From Exophiala sp. HKRS030 (Eukaryota; Ascomycota; Eurotiomycetes; Chaetothyriales; Herpotrichiellaceae): a stretch of DNA of 64,000 nucleotides. The number at the start of each line of letters is the position of its first letter. Position 1 is the stretch's first letter. Positions 23,001 to 31,711 of the stretch are shown here, piece by piece. The stretch covers positions 3,971,665-4,035,664 of the forward strand of contig JAHWDD010000003.1 in NCBI GenBank assembly GCA_023897205.1, given 5' to 3'. Position numbers and translations under genes: made by a program. The notes under the pieces are model-generated. The model was not told the origin of the DNA. It saw only the letters and a program-made list of their open reading frames with translations, and searched no databases.

Positions 23001-23369
23001 GACCATCACAATTCTCCTCCTGGCGGCTCTTCGACTTCGCTGGATGGCGCTCAGTGGGTTTTTGGCAATGAAATGCACGCGGAAAGGTTCGCAATCAGAA
23101 ATCCACATCCTGTCGCGGATGACACTGGATCAGTGATTTATCGAGAAACTACATTGGCTGTTTCTGGCAACGCAGCAGCCGCAGACCTTCTAGAAATTGC
23201 AGATGAGGGCGTAACCCAAGTTGTGAGCAACACTAAGAAAAAGAAGAAGAAGTCTAAAACACAGACAACGTTTTTGGGCGATGATGACATCAGTCACCCC
23301 GAACTGAACTTTTCAAAGCAGGATAGAGGATACGATAGTGACCTTGACTCACGTGAGACAAGTCATTAG
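20100..23369 (+). CDS. BCAS3-like WD-repeat protein
   Basis: An intronless 1089-residue frame from an ATG at 20100. A disordered N-terminus (about 1-235) rich in Ser/Pro and polar residues precedes WD-like blades: about 250-350 (LVFLAVEGGLSILS; PLVAVTLHGV) and about 615-715 (SFLAFAPNGLSLMTANRKGD; IVDVAWDGPGGNRFALLTK; HVFDLPR). These match the fungal relatives of BCAS3, a beta-propeller protein related to PROPPINs and linked in animals to phagophore membranes. The role here is inferred. A Gly/Ala-rich stretch (about 765-820) and a Lys-rich tail (KKKKKKSK, about 1045) follow. It holds an intact six-C run (about 20310) and a five-G run (about 22413), both in frame. The family call is from memory of motif order and should be read as probable. 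Confidence 0.6.
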   Translation: MPAYNKSLSSNSKKTDPCPVPTDEPDDQYIVADQDISTRAGKRKAKNALKQSSSNNLDHADKPTATDQMPPSNTSILGQLQHGFSQNKKSTSQDALNDLSSTQKVSDESTPPLDVWSRGTAYGRSPPVEVIPGLSISESPRIEPGFSNRGPLGAKSPPISPPLRKARPVSYGGGIPPLPSHPRISTSPYGYSQGAYGSPPIPPHLPQHHFYGPHDVDLNLVNPDGRLKLQEPTTLKISTLSGCGQDYQSLVFLAVEGGLSILSSTGERLEQVGALHGIPGNIVDACFLTWSGGFDPLAQYRPLVAVTLHGVTKSEPDSSSKDYRHSRGSNDVYETRVVIYSLTKACQVSELLRFPSPMTLYSGGQLPAANLKLNASGNFVTVTSGVSGEIYIFTIRRSKDSGVFECLGKFWTTVQPHAQRRDSSHGRTPDGDVSPADLGRGPESGAAPIISLNGRWLAYCPASNPSTSTDGAILGDFVVHNKNSHVTNSSAPPRPHVNCEVDSPDAETFLSKVAKGFAQEAVKSAKWISEKGMQTWQSYWKRENASPNNPASTSSSPPVFSPQLGVTQFPPTHANDSLGGSRDLEIVTIVDLKLLQDNAGRRTAESSLVATFQPPNGCSFLAFAPNGLSLMTANRKGDVQYIWDLMQIKYNKLADSSAHGESGRVRQIARYERLSPSTIVDVAWDGPGGNRFALLTKNRTIHVFDLPRTAFQWPPPRAKKHRPMSVSIDNSQVRIDTEPTVSAGFLASARNLAGRTQPMLANLRGRAPSVTGGISGIGASGIGLASTTGIKGGRAVAAGLSKSLGAASESVTSIRHAHQSRLHLKTAARPGMLIWQQREGRSVLSVLEAGGIKSYYVRMTKPRENREKETVTVFDARKATATKLPKVDELVSISQPTNNLDGQVEELTGDDEDQILAFWKPRVLKEAHVRMPHPLASAEIETNAPFQPLHSDHRISVSMLRDTRGQSDHHNSPPGGSSTSLDGAQWVFGNEMHAERFAIRNPHPVADDTGSVIYRETTLAVSGNAAAADLLEIADEGVTQVVSNTKKKKKKSKTQTTFLGDDDISHPELNFSKQDRGYDSDLDSRETSH

Positions 23370-24156
23370 GTGCTGCCGTTGACCCGGATTTGAGATCGGA
23401 AGAAATGAGGAAGAAATGATATGTGGTATCCCCCTGATTGGAATGCGAGAACCTTGACAATGGCAACTCTGATGTCTGATTGCAAGTCGACAACTGCATC
23501 GAATCTAGTCGAGTAAAGCTGTGTTCCGCAAGAACTATGTCCTGAGGCTTGCGTGTCGTCGATTTTGGCTAGATCATTGACCGGAGAAACTTGATCCACC
23601 CTCCCTTTCGTTGTTTGGAGTGCACCAGTGGCAAGGACAGTCGTTTATAGAGCCGACCCAGTAAACCTAGTACTGTTAAGCAACCATTATCTTCGCTCAG
23701 ATCCTCCTACCATTCTCTGCATGCAGCATGCTTGTCACTAAGTCAAGACGAGCGAACCACTGACTGTCTTTTCGCCAGTCAAGCACCGTGAAGAGCTATG
23801 CTGTGCTCGTGTGAAGACACTGCAGCAGGAATCGTCGCCATCGCGGTTATCGTGGAGACAACGTTGTGCTATCCTGTATCTCCTCGACTCGAGCATATAC
23901 GAATCATATCGCGTCATTCACAAGCAGGATTTGCTGCCTAGGAGCCACAGGATCTTCGGGAGTTGCTCGCATCGACGTCGGCAGTTACTTCGAACTCTAA
24001 AGCAGATTGTGGGGCTCTGGGGTATCTCCGGAGTACTTAATATATTGGTAGATGTCCGCATTCCATTCCTTCTGAATTACACAGGAGGGTCGACACAGAC
24101 AGATCAATTTTATTTCGCTTGATTCTTTACATATAAAAATACATCGAAAGCACAAT
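23370..24156. other. Intergenic, no gene recognised
   Basis: Holds the 3' region of the BCAS3-like gene and the promoter of the NmrA-like gene. A TATAAAA sequence at 24132-24138 lies only about 20 bases before the next ATG, which is too close for a usual TATA box unless translation starts later. No coding sequence recognised. Confidence 0.45.
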
Positions 24157-25056
24157 ATGTCACTGAATCGAGTCCTCTTGATTGGTGGAAGTGGTAACTT
24201 GGGAAGCCTTGTTCTTGACCATTTACTTTCGTCTCCATCTGGATTTAGTGTCACCATTCTCACACGTTCGTCGTCCGTCGGAAAACATGAGTATCCACCA
24301 TCAGTCAAGATTGCCACAGTTCCCGATGATTATCCCGTTGAAGAATTGACCAAGGCTTTCAAGGACATCGACGTCGTTGTTGCCGCTGTTTCTATGGCGG
24401 CCATGCACGAGCAGTACAAAATCATCGACGCTGCCGTTGCAGCAGGGGTGAAGCGGTATTTTCCTACAGAATTTGGTCTTGATTCAATCCCAGACTGGCT
24501 TCTGGAACTAAGACCCATGTTCCGAACGAAACACGATGTCCGAGATTATCTTGTGACAAAGGAGAAGCATGGCCTGTCCTGGACGAGCGTGGTGTGCAAC
24601 GTCTTCTTTGAAATGGGCGTCAAGTCTGGATTCTTCGGTTTGTACTGGACCGAAAAGAAAGCCGTCTTAGTTGATGGTGGGCAAAAACTATGGCCGGCCA
24701 CGACCTTGGATACTGTAGCTGTAGCCATTGTTAAAGCAATCGAGCGAGGGGAGCAAACCAAGAACAAACTCTTATTGATCCAAGATTTCGAAACAAGTCA
24801 GAAGCAGCTGGTCGATGCTGTACAGGCATCGACCCTCGAGGTTTGGACGGTGGAGGATAGGGACTATACACAATGGTTTGAAGAAGCAAAGGAGCAGGTC
24901 AAGAACGGGGACAATAGTGCCATGTCCAAGTTGACATTTGCGACTGTACTTGAAACGGCAAGTAGGTGGGATCAGAGACCTGAATATGCCAATGAACTAC
25001 TCGGATTGCCTACAAAGACATTCGACGAAGCACTGACAGGAGCTTTGGGCGGATGA
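24157..25056 (+). CDS. NmrA-like / isoflavone-reductase-like NAD(P)-binding protein
   Basis: A complete 299-residue single-exon protein. Its N-terminus has the Rossmann motif Gly10-x2-Gly13-x2-Gly16 (LLIGGSGNLGSLV), followed by DIDVVVAAVS and GVKRYFPTEFG, which is the fungal NmrA/isoflavone-reductase (atypical short-chain dehydrogenase) pattern. Members either reduce small aromatic molecules or act as NAD(P)-sensing regulators, and sequence alone does not decide which. No signal peptide, so cytosolic. Neighbours do not suggest a biosynthetic cluster. Confidence 0.88.
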   Translation: MSLNRVLLIGGSGNLGSLVLDHLLSSPSGFSVTILTRSSSVGKHEYPPSVKIATVPDDYPVEELTKAFKDIDVVVAAVSMAAMHEQYKIIDAAVAAGVKRYFPTEFGLDSIPDWLLELRPMFRTKHDVRDYLVTKEKHGLSWTSVVCNVFFEMGVKSGFFGLYWTEKKAVLVDGGQKLWPATTLDTVAVAIVKAIERGEQTKNKLLLIQDFETSQKQLVDAVQASTLEVWTVEDRDYTQWFEEAKEQVKNGDNSAMSKLTFATVLETASRWDQRPEYANELLGLPTKTFDEALTGALGG

Positions 25057-25441
25057 TAACATGTCCATTTGATTCTCGGGGAAGCCATTATTCTGGTTCT
25101 ACTAGTGGCAGCCTCAAGACAGATCCACGCAACTCAACCAGCGGCGCTCCTGGTATCAAGGAACTTGCCAATGCTTTCTCAAGTTGTAAACAAAAAGGAT
25201 AAAGACACGAGTTCATTGAAAAGCGGTGGCCTTTGAGAGTCGTGAACACAATGATTCTTTGTTTCTCTCCTCTATATGGTGATGTTCAAGTACTTAAGTA
25301 GGATTGGTTTTTCACACGTCGAGACGAAACCTCCAACCTTCTCAACACACACTGGCTGGTTATTCTCTTTGCCTCAAAATACGCCACCAAATCACGATCA
25401 ATGTTATCGTTGCAGCCTCAAGATCCAGTGAAAAACTAATC
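25057..25441. other. Short intergenic region
   Basis: 385 bases between the NmrA-like stop and the first ATG of the kinase-like gene. The downstream frame stays open back to 25304 but contains no ATG before 25442, so that part is read as leader. Confidence 0.5.
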
Positions 25442-26911
25442 ATGGATGGCGCAACAGTGGCTGACCTAAAAGAGAGCACGGAAGGCTATGTCATTTTCTT
25501 TCCAGAAGATCTTGGCTACCTTTATTGTGACCAGCTGGCTACCGGCGAAGAGAACAGTATTCAGCTTGTTTACTCGCTTGCTGGCGAAGGGCATTGTATG
25601 CGGAGGAAGACGATTCCAACATGTCGCAATGACGAGGCGTCTCCTCATCGACAGGTAAAGTTCCACCCTAAGCATGACCGGATCCCAAGACTCATTTCAT
25701 ACAAAGATTATGATGTTTTGCCTCGCTCTGACCCGATCTTCGGCAAGATCAAGTCGACGACAATCATCTCGACACTTTGCAATGGTGGTAGCTTAGGGAG
25801 CTATCGCGAATCTCTAAGACGGGCGCAAACTGCACCGCCGGAGGTGTTCCTCTGGCAATACTTCGAGCAATCGCTGGACATGTTGGCCCATCTACACAAC
25901 GGCGAGAACGCGATTGCACACGCAGACGCCCACCTGGGTAATGTCCACCTGCATTTCCCCACGGCCGAGTCAAAACTTCCAGACTTGTACCTGGCGGATT
26001 TCAGCTGTGCAAGGAAGATCGACAATGCAATTTGGGAACACCCGCCAACGGGATCTCAGCAGCTTCGAGACGGCCGGCAATTGTCAGCTTCAGAAGCAGC
26101 AGAGCACGAGGCAGACCTTCTGGCCATTGCGTCAGATTTCCACCGTCTCTACAAGAACCTGAGGGAGCTCATGCCGTGTATGCAGCAAGAGCAGAGCGTG
26201 CACACCCTGCCCGCTCAACCGGCAATCGAGAAGCAGCCAGAAACCGTGACAAATGCCCGTGGGACGATCGGCCCAGATGATCTCTACCAGTGTCTGCTGG
26301 GTCTCAAGACTCTGTACACCGGCCTGCACTTGAACTGGAAGAAATACACGCTTTTCCACGCCCTGAGAGCCACAGTGAAATCCGGCGCTGCGCTTGCCCG
26401 AGCATTAGATGCGGGCAAGACAGACCTCAGAAACCTCAGACTGAGCCATCCCAGAGACCCTTCGACTCTCCAAGAAGCACCCGCAGTCAGGATGCGCATA
26501 GCAGTTTTTCGCACACGAAACGCACTCTTCAGCCTCGCACAAAACATTGCCGGACCCTGGCGTGTCGCGCGCCTCTGCACCAGTAGCGCACGCATTCTTG
26601 GAGTCGAGAAGCTCAATTACAATTTGCATCTGCCACGTGCGATGGGAGTGGGGTTCAACTTGCTGCCGATGCTCGCCGATCAATTCGAGCTCGAGGCCCT
26701 GAAGGCCAAATCCGCAGAATACGACGCGCTCGAAGGGGACGACGGTGCTGGTGCTCAGCATTCGATTACCATCCAAGAAGGAGACCAAGCGTCGTTGCAG
26801 ACCGTGACGGTAACATTGGACGAGATGTTCGGGCTTGATCCATCCTGGGCGGAGGTCATGGCTATGATTTTCAAGTCTAAACCGAAGATTTTACTCTCCC
26901 GACCTCGATGA
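25442..26911 (+). CDS. Protein-kinase-like (PKL fold) protein of unknown substrate
   Basis: 489 residues from the first ATG of the frame. It has a C-lobe of the protein-kinase-like fold: the catalytic-loop equivalent is HADAHLGN (His160, Asp162, Asn167; compare HxDxxxxN). The metal-binding loop is DFS (Asp186) in place of DFG. A hydrophobic helix (LWQYFEQSLDMLAHLHN) precedes the loop as usual. I see no clear glycine-rich loop in the N-lobe, so activity is uncertain. After about residue 330 there is an extension of unknown nature. Such HxD...DFS proteins form lineage-expanded families in filamentous fungi, often annotated as kinase-like or aminoglycoside-phosphotransferase-like. Substrate unknown; it may be a pseudokinase. 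Confidence 0.65.
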   Translation: MDGATVADLKESTEGYVIFFPEDLGYLYCDQLATGEENSIQLVYSLAGEGHCMRRKTIPTCRNDEASPHRQVKFHPKHDRIPRLISYKDYDVLPRSDPIFGKIKSTTIISTLCNGGSLGSYRESLRRAQTAPPEVFLWQYFEQSLDMLAHLHNGENAIAHADAHLGNVHLHFPTAESKLPDLYLADFSCARKIDNAIWEHPPTGSQQLRDGRQLSASEAAEHEADLLAIASDFHRLYKNLRELMPCMQQEQSVHTLPAQPAIEKQPETVTNARGTIGPDDLYQCLLGLKTLYTGLHLNWKKYTLFHALRATVKSGAALARALDAGKTDLRNLRLSHPRDPSTLQEAPAVRMRIAVFRTRNALFSLAQNIAGPWRVARLCTSSARILGVEKLNYNLHLPRAMGVGFNLLPMLADQFELEALKAKSAEYDALEGDDGAGAQHSITIQEGDQASLQTVTVTLDEMFGLDPSWAEVMAMIFKSKPKILLSRPR

Positions 26912-28078
26912 GAACGAGGCTTTGTAGAGAGACCTCACTTTACCAGCGGCAGTGATGATGAAATTGATCCACTACGATCTCCAAGTCCCATTACATTGCA
27001 ACAACTATCAATCACCGATGTACATTGAAATCACGACGCCATAAGAGTCGTTGAGACATAGTCAGATCATGAGGCATAGGTGCCTATGTTACATGTAGCA
27101 TGATATCAAGCCAACATGAAATCACCAAATCATGTACACAAAAATCATGAGCTTGTCTTAAATTGTAATGCCTATCACTTCCAGACCACCACTCTCCCAT
27201 TTCGTAAAGTCCAATCCACCACTCACTGCACAATAATAACCATATTAGGTCCAGTACAACAAGTGCCTGTATTCATATACTATCCACAGAGCCAGCCAGC
27301 CAGTCTCCTGAGCCTCTTCGGCCTCAGCATCCGCAGTCTCGATTCAGACTCTGCTCTCGTATCACAGAGACTAATACGACTCGCCGTCGGGGTTTTCCAC
27401 ATGCTTCTGAGCTCGCCAAGAGAACAATGTGCTGAACGTCTGTCTACATACATACATACATACATACATACATACATACATACATACATACATACATACA
27501 TACATACATACATACATACATACATACATACATACATACATACATACATACATACATACATACATACGCACACACCTGAGATAGATAGTCGAAGAACGCC
27601 ATTAGACTTTCCCAATTGGAGAGCCGTGACAAGTTGCGGTCAGTGTGGTATGTGAACCACTAGGCTTTGCTTGTTTTCTTGGTACACTCGGCTTCACTGG
27701 CGTTCCGCTCGAGAATGAAGAATGGAGACTGTAGACGGTAGGAACAGTATGCCGGTGCGGTTCGCTGGGTCGTGCTATGACCCGGTATCCAGGCGGTTCT
27801 ACGTTTTTGTACATTTCGAGGCCCAGGACGCGAGTTTCGGGACAGGTTCATTTTGAGGGTTTGGCAGAAGAACCATAAAGATGGTCGATGTTCACCGGGT
27901 TCCATGATGATATTGCTCGTCACTATCAACTTAATCGCAATCGCATTCCATTTATCCATATGCTCGGCCCATAAGTATTGCACAGCACGCCAGTGACTCC
28001 TCCAAGGCTTAGACAATGAGCGGTAATACCACGAACATGCCTCATTACATTTGATTAACGGCCACAAATACAGAGTAG
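26912..28078. other. Intergenic with microsatellite, no gene recognised
   Basis: Convergent 3' regions of the kinase-like gene and PRI2, with a TACA microsatellite in the middle. Open frames spanning the microsatellite on both strands are repeat artefacts. Confidence 0.6.
27445..27567. repeat. (TACA)n tetranucleotide microsatellite
   Basis: 123 bases of uninterrupted TACA, nearly 31 units, ending in a short CG/CA transition. It is perfect along its length, which suggests recent expansion and likely length variation between strains. Confidence 0.97.
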
Positions 28079-29656
28079 TTAATCTTCCATCTTGACGTCC
28101 TGTCTTGCAACATTTGTGCTCGCACTGGCGTTGCCGAGATTTTTGAGGAGGTATGACCTCTTGAAGTATGTATTCGGATGGACGATTGTCTCGAGTTCTG
28201 CTGGTCCCCAAATGCCTTCGTCCTTGACCTTTTTGATCTCATTTCTGTGGGCCCAATCAAAAACTCGATTGCACGCGATGTGAAATCTCTTCTTCTCGAC
28301 ATCTTCCTTGACACCTCGTAGAACGTCTCGATCGTGGACACCCGTGGCTTGGAGCATGGAGGTGAGGTTATCGACGCTGAAATGGCGATATGGACAGCCG
28401 TGAGCTTCACCTGTACCAGGCGGGTGCTCAGTCAGGATCTTCTGACAGGAATATGGGGCGTAGCCGCGACCGCGTCGATTCGAGTCACCACCCACATCAC
28501 CATAGACGTGTCGGACGTTGTAGCGATATTCTTTGTTGAATTGATCGTCGGTAAGTAACTTGAAGCTTTGCCGCCAGAAAAGGAGACAGTCTTCTAACGA
28601 CAGGCCAATCCCTTTCAGGAAAAGAGTGTATTGGAGTCGACCGAAATGTTTGAGGTGACTGTTCTTGCGGAGCGTGTTGTGTAAATGCTTCATGCACAGG
28701 GGAAAGTGTTGAGAGAGAGGATCAATATTGGCTGCATTGATAGGTGCTCCAGGGAGTGACGAGTCTGAGTCGTTGAAGGCTGCATCGGGTGTGGCGAAGT
28801 TTTTAGAGAGGTGGTTCAGGATTGGAGTTAGGCGGTCGTCCTCGTCAAGCCGGGGTAGGGCTCGAGAAGTCAGTTCCAAGCCCTTGTCAAGACGATTTGT
28901 GAATTCTGTAAGCACCATACTCGTCTGCTCTCGCATCGGTACGTAAGCCTTTCCTTTCCTGATGAAGACACTGCGGTGCTCGACTAGCTCTGGAACTCGT
29001 GTCCAATCTACTTTGAACCAATTTTCGTCCTCGATTCGGCGCAAACCTGGTGTTGAGGATAGAAGTTGGTCGGCAAGCTCGCGCTTCTCGTCTTCCTGCA
29101 CCAATTCCCAGTGAAGATTTAAGCTCTCAACAAATGCTCGCCTTTCTCTGCTGTCATCTGCTTGAAAGCGGAGTTTAAACAACATCGTCTCCACCCTCGA
29201 AAAACGTCGACGCAAGTCTTCGGTGCCAGAGAAGGCAAGTCGCAGAATGTAGTGAGAGTAATGGTCTTTTCGTCGCTCCGACTTGAGTCGTTCATCAACA
29301 ATCCCACCTGCAGCAGCCGAATTCGAGGACAGCGGAAGGTATTTTTTTAATAGCGGTTCGAGATGTGCAGCGGTTTCTTGAGGGGATTTGTTTCGAAATG
29401 AGCAGGCTTCGATCTCCGCGAGGACTGTAAAGAGTCAGTATATGCCAAGGTTCCAGAAAAACAGGGCATTACTCCGTAGTCTATCGATGGCCCAAGTCTC
29501 AAATTCCTCCAGACTGATCTCCTGCGTGGGTGGAACATCGTAGAAGGACAGTCTACAAGGGTAATCTTGCTCTTTGAAAGAAGCAGTTGCAAATTGTGTT
29601 TTCCGATGATCAATCCGTTTCCTCTTGGGATCTAAGCGTCCTTCTGATCGAATCAT
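28079..29656 (-). CDS. pri2: DNA primase large subunit PRI2
   Basis: Large subunit of primase in the DNA polymerase alpha-primase complex, which makes RNA primers for replication in the nucleus. Two exons: 29656-29473 (MIRSEGRLDPKRKRI...) and 29424-28079, with a 48-base intron (29425-29472) from GTAATG to TTTACAG that splits an Ile codon. The product is 509 residues, normal for the family. The four Cys of the 4Fe-4S cluster are visible in FPLCMKH, YSCQK, HGCPY and IACNR. Their spacing (83, 17 and 41) is close to that of the yeast protein. Intact, with no frame problem. The start is diverged from the adenylate kinase gene by about 1.2 kb. Confidence 0.95.
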
Positions 29657-30877
29657 GGCTTCTTCTCCGATAACTGATGGGATGGATGGACTGAACGAGA
29701 TGGTAGTACGTAGTTAGTACGGGCAAGAGAGCAATCGTAGTGACATTGGGTCCGAAAGTAGCGATAGTTGGAGAACGCGTTATGGCGCGTCCCTCAATTA
29801 ACGCGATATCTTGGCAGCGCTGACTTCGAAGGAGGCTATCATTGGCTCACCCCAGCGACTCACAGCCTTGTGGTCAAGCCTCCAACTAACTAGCACATTC
29901 ATCAATTGAGGATAAGGCTATCAAGCACTCCCATTAAGACAGCTCACAGTAGAAATAGAATCGCGGATTCCATGGAATGTCAACTAATACACATCTCTAT
30001 AAGAAAGACTGCTGCTTAAACTCGATTCACCGCTATCCTTTGCTTTCATATCAATGTCCGGAACGCTTAAATGCCTGATAGTACCCACGCGCAGAGATTG
30101 TACTCAGACCGATGGTCGAGTTCGGTCCTCCTCGGCAATAAATGATAACCACGAGAGTTCCCACGCTCTTGCGCTTTCGCGGCAGATGATCTCAGTTTCC
30201 CGTCATCCGGGCCGTCACCCGCGATGTCTGCTTCTTGGGGTATGATAGTCACGTGACACACGTTCTTCGCTGGCTTCTCATCCCGTGCAACAGCCGCCCC
30301 CGCCTTTGTACTTGTGGTCTGCAGGTAAACTGAAGTTGAGGGGACTTTCTTGCACTACTCGGCACGGGTACTTTCAAGCGGTTTTGCTTGATGCAGGCCC
30401 TGCGTGAATGCTTAGGATAAGGTGTCTGTGGGTGGCAGCTTAGCTAGATGTTGCCCTCACTCGGTGTTTTTTCAACAAAAACCACCGAGCAAGCCACACG
30501 CGCCCCTCGGCTACCCCCAACTACTGACTGATCTGGCGTTGAATTTCCCAGCTTACCTTTCCGGACTTTAGGCCTCACAAATCTCGTTCGGCATGCCCCG
30601 TCCCTGACTGCTTCGTCCGCTCTATCTCTTCCCGTTCTCCTGGGAGACTAATCAACATAGTAAAGGCAGATCCGCCCTTCCTTTCCTCCATCTGAACTTC
30701 AGACCTCTGTTCTGCTTGGAGCACAATCCTCGGCGTGCTTCAAGCTCTTTGAATCTCTCACGTCTTTCCAGCTCATTTCGCCTCGATTCGCAACATGGGT
30801 ACCTGAGCGGAGCGCACAAGGCGCATTGCCGATTTGCACCACGCTTTCACTTTTGCACATTCCTCGGCCCTTGTAAA
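29657..30877. promoter_or_regulatory. Divergent region between PRI2 and adenylate kinase
   Basis: About 1.2 kb holding the promoters of both genes. The part next to the adenylate kinase start (30560-30877) is pyrimidine-rich with an ATG-poor leader. No gene recognised. Confidence 0.5.
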
Positions 30878-31711
30878 ATGACCGTTGCTCATGCCACCCG
30901 CAAGCTGAAAAATGCTGCTAGAATCATCCTCGTTGGAGCTCCGGGGTTGGAAAGGGCACGCAGTCTGAAAGACTTATGACCCGATTTCCGCAGTTGTGCT
31001 CTATTGCCACGGGGATCTTTTACGCGACCATGTCAAGAACAAGACCGACCTAGGTATGCTTGCCCCGAGCACTCTACAGTCGGGATTATACTGATTGAAG
31101 ATCTACCAGGCCAACAGGCCGAAAGATATATGAACTCCGGCGGACTAGTACCCGATCCTCTCATCCTCAACCTCATTCTTACCGAGCTCACCTCCCGCAA
31201 ATGGCTGGAAACCAACGATACAAATGATAACATTGTCGCCGCGCTAGGGCGCGGCAATGGGTCCGCCTCCTCAGCTGTCAAAGCGTCCAACAATCCAGAT
31301 ACATCCTTCATTCTCGACGGCTTTCCCCGAACCGCCAGTCAAGCACAAGCACTGTCTCACCTTCTACCCATCAACCTTGTGTTCCAGCTCGTTACTCCCG
31401 TCAACATAATCCTGTCTCGAATGGCCAACAGATGGACACACCTCGCGTCTGGAAGAGTTTACAATGTGGGTTTCAACGACCCCAAAGTGGCTGGCAAAGA
31501 TGATATCACTGGTGAAGCTTTAGTGCAAAGAGACGATGATAGTGAAGAAACATGGAGAAAACGGTTGGCCAAGTTTGACGAGACAAGTAAGAGTCTGCTG
31601 GACTTTTATCGGAGCAAGGAAGAACGTCTGGTGGTTCGTGTTGAGGGTAACAGCAGTGACGAAATTTCACCTCAGATCTTTGCAGAAATTGAAAGGCGAT
31701 TTGGAACATAA
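30878..31711 (+). CDS. adk2: Adenylate kinase, mitochondrial GTP:AMP phosphotransferase type, with two apparent frame breaks
   Basis: Transfers a phosphate between NTP and AMP; the nearest family is AK3/yeast Adk2, normally in the mitochondrial matrix. Exon 1 runs from the ATG at 30878 (MTVAHATRKLKNAARIILVG) to 31053, intron 31054-31109. Exon 2 is 31110-31711, with the AMP-binding part (SGGLVPDPLILNLI), the DGFPRT motif and the long LID (GRVYNVGFNDPKVAGKDDIT). The P-loop is interrupted: APG is joined to VGKGTQSERL only if one G is added in GGGG 30943-30946. A second G is needed in GGGG 31011-31014 to join SIATG to DLLRDHVKNKTDLG. With both bases added the protein is 259 residues and every family motif is in place. 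Neither break coincides with a plausible intron. Confidence 0.88.

Noticed and set aside
24157..26911. NmrA-like reductase plus kinase-like gene as part of a secondary-metabolite cluster
   Set aside because: No synthase, transporter, P450 or pathway regulator lies nearby; neighbours are housekeeping genes.
27116..27655. Open frames of 60-180 codons over the TACA repeat on both strands
   Set aside because: They exist only because the four-base unit has no stop in any phase; flanks resemble no protein.
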